Below are positions 1 through 8,661 of a stretch of DNA of 64,000 bases, piece by piece. Made by a program: the position numbers and the translations under genes. This DNA comes from Boseongicola aestuarii. Its GTDB lineage: Bacteria > Pseudomonadota > Alphaproteobacteria > Rhodobacterales > Rhodobacteraceae. Position 1 is the stretch's first letter. Each line of letters begins with the position of its first letter. The DNA lies in NCBI RefSeq assembly GCF_900184815.1, contig NZ_FXXQ01000007.1:97501-161500 (forward strand), given 5' to 3'. The notes under the pieces are model-generated. The model did not search any database. It was not told the origin of the DNA and saw only the letters and a list, made by a program, of their open reading frames with translations.

Positions 1-527
1 AACTGAAAGCCCTTGGCCACCATCACGAAATGCACCGCACCTAAAACGGCCGTGACATACGTGAGTTGGTGCAACCGCCGCCAGGTCTTCGGACCCAGCT
101 TGCGGATCGACAAATTGTTCGAGGTCACTGCAAGCGGGATCATAAGCACGAAACCCACCATGCCGATGGTGATGTAAGGTCGCTTTACGATGTCCGCCCA
201 AATCTGCGACAGGATCTGCACATCCAGAACCAGCCACACCAGAAGATGCAGGAATACATAAAAGAACGTCAGCAATCCCAGCGCGCGGCGAAACTTGGTC
301 AGGTTGATGCCCGTCCAGGTCCGCAGCGGCGTCACCGCCAGCACAACGATCAGAACCTGCAAGGCGAACTCACCCAGCTTGTGCTCAAGCGCCTTGATCG
401 GCTCTGCCCCAAGGCCTCCCGTGAGCCCCTGATACAGAAACCAAGCCGGCGGAATAAGCCCTAGTATATAGAGAGGCCACGCAGGCACCTTGGACAGGCC
501 GATATTGATGCGTTGCGCAGCAGTCAT
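1..527 (-). CDS. msrQ: MsrQ, heme-binding membrane subunit of the periplasmic methionine sulfoxide reductase (partial)
   Basis: Inner-membrane heme b protein of the YedZ/MsrQ family, which passes electrons from the quinone pool to MsrP for repair of oxidised methionines in periplasmic proteins. The protein starts MTAAQRINIGLSKVPAWPLY and continues with alternating hydrophobic helices, including the family-typical segments AVTPLRTWTG, LGLLTFFYVFLHLL and KTWRRLHQLTYV, which carry heme-ligand-type histidines. About 175 codons are present; the C-terminus lies outside the window. The ATG overlaps the stop of the upstream Cys-rich ORF as ATGA, which suggests translational coupling in a msrP-orf-msrQ operon. 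Confidence 0.9.
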   Translation of the reverse strand, partial: MTAAQRINIGLSKVPAWPLYILGLIPPAWFLYQGLTGGLGAEPIKALEHKLGEFALQVLIVVLAVTPLRTWTGINLTKFRRALGLLTFFYVFLHLLVWLVLDVQILSQIWADIVKRPYITIGMVGFVLMIPLAVTSNNLSIRKLGPKTWRRLHQLTYVTAVLGAVHFVMVAKGFQ

Positions 528-745
528 GAACAGCACGCCTTTCCTTCTTGTATCGGTGGACACGGCACGTCGCCGTACGAACACCAGACGCAGCAATCAC
601 CCGCCTTCGGGCGAAGCACGGTTTTGCAATGCGGGCAGTCATAAAAGAATTGACATGCGTCCGTCGGCATCTCGCCCTTGCTGACACCACCACATTCGGG
701 ACAGGTCAGCGTCGACGTCAACTGAATGTCTTGATTATGCGCCAC
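524..745 (-). CDS. Small Cys-rich protein with GDCCVWCSYGDVPCPP motif
   Basis: A 73-residue protein with nine or more cysteines arranged as CPECG, CPHC, GDCCVWCSYG, CPP and a terminal CC, which looks like a zinc-ribbon or rubredoxin-like metal site followed by a conserved Cys-rich tail. I recognise the GDCC(V)xCSYG tail as a recurrent small-protein signature, but no function is known to me. It starts at GTG 2 nt after the msrP stop, and its stop overlaps the msrQ start (ATGA), so it is embedded in the msrPQ operon. There is no signal peptide. A role in redox or metal handling is inference from the cysteines and context only. Confidence 0.7.
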   Translation of the reverse strand: MAHNQDIQLTSTLTCPECGGVSKGEMPTDACQFFYDCPHCKTVLRPKAGDCCVWCSYGDVPCPPIQEGKACCS

Positions 746-747
746 GA

Positions 748-1677
748 TCAGAAATTCTTCGTCAGATCCATACCGGCATAAAGCCCGGCGACTTCGCTTT
801 CGTAGCCATTGAACATCAAGGTCGGAACACGCTTGGAGAACAAGCCGCCACCGATCTTGCGCTCTGTGGCTTGAGACCAGCGCGGGTGATCCACATTCGG
901 GTTCACGTTACTGAAGAAACCGTATTCCCGCGGGTTCGCCATTTCCCAACTGATCGGCGGACGCGTGTCGGTCAGCGTGATCCGCACGATCGACTTGATC
1001 GACTTGAAACCATACTTCCACGGCACAACAAGGCGGATCGGCGCTCCGTTCTGGTTCGGAATCGGCTCATCATACAGACCGGTCGCCATAATCGTCAGCG
1101 GATGCATCGCCTCATTGAGGGTCAAACCCTCGCGATATGGCCAGTCAAGCACCGGACGACGCTGCCCGATCATTTCATCGGGCCGCACCAAAGTTTCAAA
1201 GGCGACATATTTGGCCGACGACTGTACACCCACGCGCGCCAGAAGGTCGGACAACTCGAAGCCGACCCAGGGCACCACCATCGACCACGCCTCGACACAG
1301 CGGAAACGATAGATGCGCTCTTCCAGGGATATCCCGCTGGTCAGATCGTCAAGATCATACTTGCCGGGCTTGTCGACCATACCGTCCACGGTAATCGACC
1401 AGGGGTCCGTCGTCAGACGCCCGGCATTATTCTTGGCGTCGTCCTTGCCGGTGCCGAATTCATAAAAATTGTTATAGCTGGTGATGTCTTCATACGTGTT
1501 CAGCTCAAGCCCGCGGCCGTAATTGCTCTTGCGCGCTCCCAGACTCGCCATCGCCGGACCCGCAATCGAGCCAAGCGCCAAAGCACCCGCCCCGGCCATC
1601 AGTTGCCGACGGTTCATATAGTCCCGCTTCGGCGTCACATCCGACCACTTCAGATCACTCTTATACCGTCCAGCCAT
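748..1677 (-). CDS. msrP: MsrP, molybdopterin catalytic subunit of periplasmic methionine sulfoxide reductase
   Basis: Sulfite-oxidase-fold molybdoenzyme that reduces protein-bound methionine sulfoxide in the periplasm with electrons from MsrQ. The N-terminus carries a twin-arginine signal ([19 protein letters not shown], roughly residues 22-40), fitting export as a folded cofactor-loaded enzyme. The Moco-ligating Cys is visible in [17 protein letters not shown], and [10 protein letters not shown] is also family-typical. I chose the ATG at 1677 (309 aa) because AGAGGT sits about 7 nt upstream; the longer ORF adds an Arg-rich tail without support. It is the first gene of a three-gene operon ending in msrQ. 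Confidence 0.93.
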   Translation of the reverse strand: MAGRYKSDLKWSDVTPKRDYMNRRQLMAGAGALALGSIAGPAMASLGARKSNYGRGLELNTYEDITSYNNFYEFGTGKDDAKNNAGRLTTDPWSITVDGMVDKPGKYDLDDLTSGISLEERIYRFRCVEAWSMVVPWVGFELSDLLARVGVQSSAKYVAFETLVRPDEMIGQRRPVLDWPYREGLTLNEAMHPLTIMATGLYDEPIPNQNGAPIRLVVPWKYGFKSIKSIVRITLTDTRPPISWEMANPREYGFFSNVNPNVDHPRWSQATERKIGGGLFSKRVPTLMFNGYESEVAGLYAGMDLTKNF

Positions 1678-1974
1678 GTTTCTACCTCTTGTTCGTCGTC
1701 TGCCCATAACATGCGCGAGCAAATACCATTCGGCAATCACCCTCACGACACTGTGCTTTAAGGCTATAGTATTGAAACACGGTTACAAATTACCGCTTTT
1801 CGATCACGGCAAATAACGGATCTGTGAGTGGACTTCGCAAAAAGCGATGGCTTAGGCGCGGCCCGCGATCCGTCAATGGCATTTGCGGATTTTTGTTGGT
1901 GATCCGCTGCGAAACACGCCCCGTAGAAGCCTCGATGTCACAAAGACATTCACCTTTTTTAACGGGAGACCACA

Positions 1975-2457
1975 ATGCTTCGTAAGACACTTATGACAAC
2001 AGTTGCAGCAACTCTGCTCGCCGTACCAGCCTTCGCAGGCGGCCATTCCAAGGATATCGTAGACACGGCAGTCGAAGCCGGATCGTTCCAGACGCTCGTC
2101 GCCGCCGTTCAGGCAGCCGGCCTCGTGGACACCCTGAAGGGCGAAGGCCCGTTCACAGTCTTCGCACCAACCGACGAAGCCTTCGCGGCACTTCCAGAGG
2201 GCACGGTCGAAAGCCTCCTTCTGCCAGAGAACATCGACACCCTGACGGCCATCCTGACCTTCCACGTCGTTCCAGGCAAAGTCATGTCCGGTGACCTGAC
2301 CGACGACATGATGGCAGCCACCGTACAGGGTGGCGAGATCATGATCGACCTCGACAACGGTGTCATGGTTCAGGACTCAAACGTCGTGACAGCCGACATC
2401 GAAACATCGAACGGCGTCATCCACGTCATCGACAAGGTGATGCTGCCAGAGGGCTGA
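1975..2457 (+). CDS. Secreted fasciclin (FAS1) domain protein
   Basis: A 160-residue protein with a Sec signal peptide ([21 protein letters not shown]) followed by one complete FAS1 domain. The domain shows the usual H1 and H2 motifs: [17 protein letters not shown] near residue 60 and the late [16 protein letters not shown]1 proteins are exported adhesion or surface proteins, but no specific role is shown here. The SD AACGGGAG lies 7-8 nt before the ATG. A strong terminator follows directly, so it is probably mostly transcribed alone although a paralogue lies 85 bp downstream. Confidence 0.88.
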   Translation: MLRKTLMTTVAATLLAVPAFAGGHSKDIVDTAVEAGSFQTLVAAVQAAGLVDTLKGEGPFTVFAPTDEAFAALPEGTVESLLLPENIDTLTAILTFHVVPGKVMSGDLTDDMMAATVQGGEIMIDLDNGVMVQDSNVVTADIETSNGVIHVIDKVMLPEG

Positions 2458-2476
2458 TCACTTCGAACTGACACCG

Positions 2477-2508
2477 AATGGGAGGTGAAAATTAGCCTCC
2501 CATTTTTT
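2477..2508 (+). terminator. Rho-independent terminator between the two fasciclin genes
   Basis: A perfect 9-bp stem (AATGGGAGG at 2477-2485 and CCTCCCATT at 2496-2504) with a 10-nt AT-rich loop runs straight into a T tract. It starts 20 bp after the first fasciclin stop and lies 35 bp before the second gene, so it should uncouple or attenuate expression of the two paralogues. Confidence 0.85.
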
Positions 2509-2542
2509 GTAAAAAGATATCACCGAAACTGAGGGATACCCA

Positions 2543-3031
2543 ATGAACCGTAGATTTGCTCTGAAAGCCACCTTCGGCGCCGCCGCCATCGCATTCATCG
2601 CCGCATGTGCGCCAATGGACAAAGAAATGGACATCGTCGACATCGCCGCAGGCAATGACGACTTCTCGACACTTGTCGCCGCTGTTGGCGCAGCAGGCCT
2701 TGTCGACACGCTGAAAAGCGACGGACCTTTCACCGTCTTCGCCCCGACCAACGCTGCCTTCGCCGCTTTGCCTGAAGGCACTGTCGAAAATCTGCTGAAG
2801 CCGGAAAACAAGGATACGCTGGTTTCGATCCTCACTTACCACGTCGTGCCGGGCGCGATCACATCTGACCAGCTTGCCGGTCAGCGCCTGAACGTGACAA
2901 CCGTTCAGGGCGGCGACGTGCATGTCGACGGCACCGACGGTGTGACCGTGAACGACGCCACAGTAACCGCTGCGGACATCATTGCATCGAACGGCGTGAT
3001 CCACGTCATCGACAGCGTTCTGCTGCCATAA
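2543..3031 (+). CDS. Fasciclin (FAS1) domain lipoprotein
   Basis: A 162-residue paralogue of the preceding gene with a different export signal: MNRRFALKATFGAAAIAFIAAC has a lipobox (IAAC) and a double arginine, so it is probably a lipoprotein and perhaps a Tat substrate. The mature part is a single FAS1 domain with [19 protein letters not shown] and [13 protein letters not shown]. The two genes thus give a secreted and a membrane-anchored version of the same domain. A GAGGG motif precedes the ATG. Tandem duplication followed by signal exchange is the simplest reading. The ligand or adhesion partner is unknown. Confidence 0.87.
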   Translation: MNRRFALKATFGAAAIAFIAACAPMDKEMDIVDIAAGNDDFSTLVAAVGAAGLVDTLKSDGPFTVFAPTNAAFAALPEGTVENLLKPENKDTLVSILTYHVVPGAITSDQLAGQRLNVTTVQGGDVHVDGTDGVTVNDATVTAADIIASNGVIHVIDSVLLP

Positions 3032-3053
3032 TTCTGTCTCCTCCGGACAGTAG

Positions 3054-3081
3054 GGCGGAGCGAAAGCTCCGCCTTTTTTTT
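3054..3081 (+). terminator. Strong Rho-independent terminator after the fasciclin pair
   Basis: An 8-bp stem GGCGGAGC / GCTCCGCC (3054-3061 and 3066-3073) closed by a GAAA tetraloop is followed by eight T residues. It begins 22 bp after the fasciclin lipoprotein stop. Confidence 0.93.
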
Positions 3082-3100
3082 GCACCACCTGTCAAACTCC

Positions 3101-3125
3101 CCCGGGATACTTGAACCAAAAAAGC
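3101..3125 (+). repeat. Recurrent intergenic element, copy 1a (faces copy 1b)
   Basis: Reads CCCGGGATACTTG then AACCAAAAAAGC. It matches the core of a repeat seen about eleven times in this window (G-rich start, GGATATTT, a variable 4-6 nt, CCAAAAAGAA or a variant). It lies between the convergent fasciclin and imuB genes. Confidence 0.55.
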
Positions 3126-3144
3126 AAAGTTTGATTCAAATTGC

Positions 3145-3179
3145 GGCTTTCTTTTTGGCTGAAATATCCCCGCCGGAGG
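3145..3179 (-). repeat. Recurrent intergenic element, copy 1b
   Basis: On the minus strand it reads CCGGCGGGGATATTTCAGCC then AAAAAGAAAGCC. With copy 1a it forms a facing pair around a short AT-rich centre between two convergent genes, so a transcript through both could fold into a long imperfect hairpin. Confidence 0.6.
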
Positions 3180-3198
3180 CAAAGAAATCATTCTGTCC

Positions 3199-4854
3199 TC
3201 AGGCAAAGCTTCCCTGACAGAACCATCCCGGCGACATCGTTCCTCCGTGTCCAAAATAGAGCCAGAGCCGTTCGCCCGTGCGGGTCGTCACGCGCCAATA
3301 ATCGCGCACCCCGGTGCGCCAGTCCGGTTCATCAAGCCACCATTCCGGCGCGATGCGTTCCGGGCCAAGCGCGACGCAGAGTTCCAGATCGCGCCCCCGC
3401 CAGCGAAAGCGGTGCGGCAGATCAGGAGTTTCCGCCGCCAGCACGATCTCGGGGCGCCACATCTCCGAAGGGCGCAGCATGGCCGGGCGGGGCCAGTTTT
3501 TCGCCGGACCAGCCCAAGCGGCAGCGACAATCAAAGCCGTCTTTTCCGGGATATGACTGTCGCCCGGATGAAAGCGCGTCAGGCTCTCAAGTCCGATCCG
3601 CGCCCCGATCCGGCCGATCAGATCGTCCAGTGCCGCTCCGCTTCCAAGCCGCGTCGCCCCATCGCTTGCCGCCTCTGCATGGCCGCGGTGTTGATGGCTG
3701 TGTACCGGTTCCGTCGCACGCGCTTCCAACCGGATCATGTCGATGCCAAAGCCTGCGTCGATGTCATCAAGCTTCATCATCAAAAGCGGCCGGATACGAT
3801 CCCCCGACGCCGAGGGCCGCGCCAATCCGACCTCGATCACCTGCATCGTGTGGTCGCTGCGATGACACTCCATCCGTATCTGGCGCGCGCCACGCCCCGC
3901 GCGCAACAGCTTTTCCCCCAGAGGATCAAGCAGCCGGTCAATCGCCGCCGTGATGTCTTCGCTCAACCCGATCGGCTCGGGCAGGGTCAGGCGCACCGCA
4001 AAGCGCGTCGCGGGTCGGGCGGGATTGACCGGTTCAGGTTCGACGCCCAACGCCTGATCGAGACGCTGCACCAGGTGACGTCCGAACCGGCGCCCCAATG
4101 CCGCGCGCGGCTGGCCCGCCAGATCCCCGATGTGGCGCAAACCAAGGCGCGCCAGCGTCGCCACGGTTTCTTCCTCCAGCCGGAGTGCCGCGACCGGCAA
4201 AGGCGCCAGCGCAGAACGCGTCGCGCCGGGGGGCGCGATCTGCATCTTGCGCACCATGTCAGGCGCCACTGCAGGCGCCGCCCCACCCTTCACCCAATGA
4301 CGCCGCCTGGCCGCGCACGACCGGGTTGCCCGCGCCTCCTGATTGATGTCGTCGCCCGTGCGCGCCGCATCCGCCGTGCCACCCGCAAAGCGCGCCAAGG
4401 CCCAGGCCGCGCCCACCGTGTCGGCAACACCCACCCGCACACTGATACCCAGATGCGCGCAGTCCGCTTCGACCTCGCCGATCAGCGCGCCTTCACCGCC
4501 GAAAAGATGCGCGCACCCTGTCAGATCCACGATCAGACCATCCGGTGCCTCTTCCGAGACCCAAGGGCTGAACTTCCCGGCCCAGCGCCGCAAAACGCCC
4601 AGAAATGCAGCGTCCAGATCGCGGTTGCGCAGCCGCGTGTCCAACTCGGGACACATGGCGCGTGCGTCCCTGAGCGGCTGGCCGATGCGCAAACCCGCCG
4701 CCTCGGCCTCGGCCGACAAGGAGACCAGAACCTGCGCGTTGCGTTCCTCGCCGACCACCCCAAAAGGGCGCCGTGGCAAGCCACGCTCTAGCCGAAGACA
4801 ACGCTCGGCCCCCAACCGGGGGAACCAAAGCGACAGGATGCGTCTGTGTTTCAT
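3199..4854 (-). CDS. imuB: ImuB-like, catalytically dead Y-family DNA polymerase (SOS mutagenesis)
   Basis: A 551-residue protein with the Y-family layout. The N-terminal palm starts MKHRRILSLWFPRLGAERC, where the metal-binding Asp of DinB/UmuC proteins is absent, as in ImuB. The conserved SAEAEAAGLRIGQPLRDARA follows near residue 55, then a helix-hairpin-helix region (LARLGLRHIGDLAGQPRAAL) and a long C-terminal little-finger-plus-tail region. ImuB bridges ImuA, DnaE2 and the beta clamp in damage-induced mutagenesis. The ATG at 4854 begins the conserved domain and lies 17 bp from a perfect SOS box. Neither imuA nor dnaE2 is adjacent; an imuA-like gene is 42 kb away. Confidence 0.85.
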   Translation of the reverse strand: MKHRRILSLWFPRLGAERCLRLERGLPRRPFGVVGEERNAQVLVSLSAEAEAAGLRIGQPLRDARAMCPELDTRLRNRDLDAAFLGVLRRWAGKFSPWVSEEAPDGLIVDLTGCAHLFGGEGALIGEVEADCAHLGISVRVGVADTVGAAWALARFAGGTADAARTGDDINQEARATRSCAARRRHWVKGGAAPAVAPDMVRKMQIAPPGATRSALAPLPVAALRLEEETVATLARLGLRHIGDLAGQPRAALGRRFGRHLVQRLDQALGVEPEPVNPARPATRFAVRLTLPEPIGLSEDITAAIDRLLDPLGEKLLRAGRGARQIRMECHRSDHTMQVIEVGLARPSASGDRIRPLLMMKLDDIDAGFGIDMIRLEARATEPVHSHQHRGHAEAASDGATRLGSGAALDDLIGRIGARIGLESLTRFHPGDSHIPEKTALIVAAAWAGPAKNWPRPAMLRPSEMWRPEIVLAAETPDLPHRFRWRGRDLELCVALGPERIAPEWWLDEPDWRTGVRDYWRVTTRTGERLWLYFGHGGTMSPGWFCQGSFA

Positions 4855-4871
4855 GCGCGGGCAGCATACTT

Positions 4872-4886
4872 GTTCACTGTTTGTTC
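4872..4886 (-). promoter_or_regulatory. LexA (SOS) box of imuB
   Basis: GTTC at 4872-4875 and GTTC at 4883-4886 are separated by exactly 7 nt, the consensus LexA operator of alphaproteobacteria (GTTC-N7-GTTC). It is 17 bp before the imuB start and reads GAAC-N7-GAAC with respect to the gene. A second box with the same placement precedes the imuA-like gene near 47.25 kb. Confidence 0.85.
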
Positions 4887-4989
4887 TTAGTGTTGATATA
4901 TCCCAACACCTCTGCGAGTCGAGTCCTTCCCGACCTTCGCATTCGACAAGAAACCGACTAGGAACGTGGGACCAAAGCTGGAGATAAAG

Positions 4990-5427
4990 ATGCGATCTGC
5001 GATCATCATGACAATTGTTCTCGGTCTCGCCGCAAGTGCCGCCCTTGCTCACTCGGGCGTCAAGGACCCGCAGGTGAAAGCGCGCATGGAAGGTATGAAA
5101 ACAATGGCGGCCGATCTGAAGGAACTTGGCAAAATGGCGCGTGGGATCACCCCTTTCGATGACGCCAAGGCCAAGGCCGCACTTATATCCCTCAAGACGG
5201 AAAACGATCGCATCCCAGTGCTTTTTGCGCCCGAAGCGACCGATCCGAAATCGGAAGCACGGCCCGCCGTCTGGACCGACCCTACAGGATTCGCCCGGCG
5301 CACTGCGGAAATGGGTCAGGCGCTGGACGTCATGACCCTATCCTCAGCCAGCGATATCGCGGCATCAATGCGCACATTCGCCACGGCCTGTTCGGCCTGC
5401 CACCAAGACTACCGCATCAAGAAATAA
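4990..5427 (+). CDS. Cytochrome c' family protein
   Basis: A 145-residue exported protein with a clear signal peptide (MRSAIIMTIVLGLAASAALA) and a four-helix body with a single C-terminal heme site CSACHQDYR, the arrangement of class II cytochromes (cytochrome c'). Such proteins bind heme c in the periplasm and often interact with NO or CO; the exact role is not shown here. The ATG at 4990 is preceded by GGAG at 7-8 nt; an upstream in-frame GTG gives an extra charged stretch that would spoil the signal peptide. It is divergent from imuB and convergent with the following inhibitor gene. Confidence 0.85.
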   Translation: MRSAIIMTIVLGLAASAALAHSGVKDPQVKARMEGMKTMAADLKELGKMARGITPFDDAKAKAALISLKTENDRIPVLFAPEATDPKSEARPAVWTDPTGFARRTAEMGQALDVMTLSSASDIAASMRTFATACSACHQDYRIKK

Positions 5428-5433
5428 CCGGAC

Positions 5434-5751
5434 CTAACCGCAATAGACCCGCGTGATCAGACCGTCATCGCCGAACACAACATTCGTGCGTTGCGGCAGA
5501 TATTCCTGCGTGATGATGGCGTTGACACTGAAAACACGCAGCCGCTCACCCGGAGACATCGCCGCCTCTGCACGCGGCGTTCCGATAAGCGGGCGATAGT
5601 CGGCCGCATCACATTGCTCGAGGACGGGCGGTGCCTCCTCGGCTTCGACTTCGACCTCGACAGGCTCGGTCACGATCGCCGGCTCATCCTCAGCCGGCAA
5701 AGGTCCGCAGGCCGCCAGACAGGCCAGCAAAGCTCCTAATCGATACATCAT
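5434..5751 (-). CDS. I78-family peptidase inhibitor-like lipoprotein
   Basis: A 105-residue lipoprotein (lipobox region [15 protein letters not shown]) with an acidic linker of about 25 residues and a C-terminal inhibitor I78 domain: [32 protein letters not shown] and a terminal LITRVYCG, in which the two cysteines are at the family positions. I78 members inhibit serine peptidases such as elastase. The location is probably outer or inner membrane facing the periplasm. The ATG at 5751 has GGAAAGGTG 8 nt upstream. Convergent with the cytochrome c' gene, only 6 bp between stops. Confidence 0.8.
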   Translation of the reverse strand: MMYRLGALLACLAACGPLPAEDEPAIVTEPVEVEVEAEEAPPVLEQCDAADYRPLIGTPRAEAAMSPGERLRVFSVNAIITQEYLPQRTNVVFGDDGLITRVYCG

Positions 5752-5847
5752 GCCAAAAACACCTTTCCAATCGCACCCGGCCCCATTGATTTCGCGCAGA
5801 TCGTACAGCAGGGTCAAGCCAACGACAGTCCAAGGGAGGATTTTGGC

Positions 5848-6960
<1,113 letters not shown>

Positions 6961-6988
6961 TGTTTCCCCGCCTGTCGGCGGCGATCCA

Positions 6989-7011
6989 CCGGAGGGGCTC
7001 TGCCCCTCCGG
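6989..7011 (+). terminator. GC-rich hairpin between adhC and the SecD-P1-like gene
   Basis: A perfect 10-bp stem (CCGGAGGGGC at 6989-6998, GCCCCTCCGG at 7002-7011) with a 3-nt loop lies after adhC. There is no T tract, so intrinsic termination is uncertain. It ends 11 bp before the next start codon and could limit ribosome access to it. Confidence 0.5.
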
Positions 7012-7015
7012 ACCT

Positions 7016-7046
7016 CCCCGGGATGTTTTCGCCAAAAAGAAAGGCA
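7016..7046 (+). repeat. Recurrent intergenic element, copy 2 (overlaps the next gene's 5' end)
   Basis: CCCCGGGATGTTTTCGCC then AAAAAGAAAGGC matches the element core, with ATG in place of ATA. This change creates the start codon used for the following signal peptide. Confidence 0.6.
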
Positions 7047-7430
7047 TGTTTGTCAGCATTCTGCTTTTGTCTGGGGGCGTCGGCGGCGCCTGCACTGGCG
7101 CAGTCCGATCTGGTTTTCGAGAGCCCGGAGGCGCGGCTTGAGGTGAGTGTCGCACGTATTGAACCAGTGTTCATGCATGGACGACCTTCGGTTCAATTCG
7201 CGCTGGACGACCCGTCTTCGGAGGCATTTGCGATGCTGACGGGTGAGATGGTTGGTCGGAAACTGGCGGTTTCGCTTTGTGATCATGTCCTTGTCAAAGT
7301 TGTTGTGCAGGAACGGCTGGAGGGGCGCGGCATCATTAACCTTCCCACCATCGAAGCCGCGATTGCCGTCGCCGACGTCATTCAAGGGACCGCCGAATGC
7401 CCCACTCTGGCGGCGCATTTCCATGAGTGA
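7023..7430 (+). CDS. Secreted protein resembling the SecD P1 head subdomain
   Basis: A 135-residue exported protein: an n-region MFSPKRK, a hydrophobic stretch and ALAQ cleavage site, then a domain with VGRKLAVSLCDHVLVKVVVQ, RGIINLPTIEAAIAVADVIQ and a C-terminal Cys. This pattern (a helix, a strand pair with V-K-V, then a helix of small residues) resembles the P1 head subdomain of SecD, without any membrane part. The start codon and the basic n-region come from a copy of the intergenic repeat. It overlaps the downstream acetyltransferase by 8 nt. Function unknown; the SecD likeness is judged by eye. Confidence 0.7.
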   Translation: MFSPKRKACLSAFCFCLGASAAPALAQSDLVFESPEARLEVSVARIEPVFMHGRPSVQFALDDPSSEAFAMLTGEMVGRKLAVSLCDHVLVKVVVQERLEGRGIINLPTIEAAIAVADVIQGTAECPTLAAHFHE

Positions 7431-7896
7431 GCCTTTGTTGCGCCCCGCCACCGCCGCCGACAGCGACGCCATCTGGGCGATGCTTGAGCCGGTGTTCCGC
7501 GCAGGCGACACCTATGCAATCGACCCGGACATCACGCGCGCCAACGCGCTTGCCTATTGGTATGCGGCACATCCTTATATTACCGACGGCGGCACTTATT
7601 ATATCCGCGCCAACCAGATGGGCGGCGGCGACCACGTCTGCAATGCCGGATTCGTCACCGCCGCCAACGCAACGGGTAAAGGCGTCGCCCGCGCGATGCT
7701 GAGCCACGCCTTGAGCGAAGCGAAAGCGCTTGGATTTGAAGCCATGCAGTTCAATTTCGTTCTGGCCAACAACACCCGTGCCCTCGATATCTGGCAGCGC
7801 GCAGGCTTCACCGAGATCGGCCGCATCCCCAAGGCTTTCCGCCATCCGAGCGATGGAAAGGTCGATGCCCTGATCCTGCACAAGTTTCTGGATTAA
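7423..7896 (+). CDS. GNAT family N-acetyltransferase
   Basis: A 157-residue acetyl-CoA-dependent transferase. It starts [18 protein letters not shown] and has the acetyl-CoA-binding region around residues 80-105 ([19 protein letters not shown]) and the motif B segment [21 protein letters not shown]. The substrate is unknown. The ATG is inside the end of the preceding gene, an 8-nt overlap, so the two are probably co-translated. Alternative upstream starts belong to an out-of-frame shadow. Confidence 0.88.
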   Translation: MSEPLLRPATAADSDAIWAMLEPVFRAGDTYAIDPDITRANALAYWYAAHPYITDGGTYYIRANQMGGGDHVCNAGFVTAANATGKGVARAMLSHALSEAKALGFEAMQFNFVLANNTRALDIWQRAGFTEIGRIPKAFRHPSDGKVDALILHKFLD

Positions 7897-7973
7897 TCGC
7901 GCCCGCGCGCCTTGCCATTCCGGCCCCAAGCACCGACATTCCCCGCAAAGAAAGCCTCACAGAAAGAAACGCG

Positions 7974-8567
7974 ATGCTCACCAATATGGCCGACGACAAC
8001 TCAAAAGACGACAAATCCCAACCCGGCGGCAAAGCCGAGCAATTGTTCTTCAAATCCCGCAACGTGATCATCACGGGCGAGATTAATCACAAGCTTGCCG
8101 AACGCGTCGTGAAGCAACTTCTGGCTCTGGCCGAAGACAATGACGATCCGATCAATGTCTATATTTCGTCGCCCGGCGGTCACGTCGAAAGCGGTGACAT
8201 GGTCCACGACATGATCAAATTCATCAAACCGACCGTGCGGACCATCGGCTCCGGCTGGGTCGCCTCTGCGGGTGCGCTGATCTTTGTCGCCGCTGCTGCG
8301 GAAAATCGCTTCTGCCTGCCCAATACCCGCTTCCTGTTGCACCAACCTTCGGGCGGGATCGGCGGACAAGTCTCCGACATGCAAATCCAGGCTGGCCAGA
8401 TTGAGAAAATGCGCGAACGCTTCCATAAACTGTTCGCCGAGGCCACCGGCCAAACCGCCGCCAAGATCGCGAAAGATACGGAACGTGACTTCTGGCTCGA
8501 CACCAAAGAAGCCAAAGCCTATGGCCTGCTGGGAAAAGTGATCACTTCTGCAAGCGAGCTGTCCTGA
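7974..8567 (+). CDS. ClpP-like serine peptidase (paralogue)
   Basis: A 197-residue ClpP/SppA-fold peptidase. The [17 protein letters not shown] segment (strand/helix with the oxyanion GG), the nucleophile region [15 protein letters not shown], the catalytic His in FLLHQPSGG and a later Asp in TERDFWLD are all present, so the triad looks intact. It differs from housekeeping ClpP: the nucleophile motif is ASAGA instead of ASMG, the N-terminus is short and polar, and no clpX follows. I regard it as a second ClpP-type peptidase. ATGs at 7974 and 7986 are both possible starts; AGAAAGAAA precedes the first. Confidence 0.85.
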   Translation: MLTNMADDNSKDDKSQPGGKAEQLFFKSRNVIITGEINHKLAERVVKQLLALAEDNDDPINVYISSPGGHVESGDMVHDMIKFIKPTVRTIGSGWVASAGALIFVAAAAENRFCLPNTRFLLHQPSGGIGGQVSDMQIQAGQIEKMRERFHKLFAEATGQTAAKIAKDTERDFWLDTKEAKAYGLLGKVITSASELS

Positions 8568-8569
8568 TC

Positions 8570-8598
8570 CATCTTTGGGTCCAGAAATCTTCGGGGGG
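8570..8598 (-). repeat. Recurrent intergenic element, copy 3 (variant)
   Basis: Minus-strand reading CCGAAGATTTCTGGACCCAA then AGATGG is a divergent copy in which CCAAAAAGAA is replaced by GACCCAAAGA, as in the copies near 11.2 kb. It follows clpP, and two GC-rich hairpins (GCGGGCAAATGCCCG and GGGGGC/GCCCCC) fill the rest of the gap to 8661. Confidence 0.45.
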
Positions 8599-8661
8599 CG
8601 CGGGCAAATGCCCGTGCGGGGGCAGACAGCCCCCTCCCCTGCAAACAAAGAGGCCCCCACA

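Noticed and set aside
3247-4791. 514-codon plus-strand frame
   Set aside because: It is antisense to imuB. The plus-strand translation is Arg/Gln/His-rich without motifs, while the minus strand shows Y-family motifs and an SOS box.
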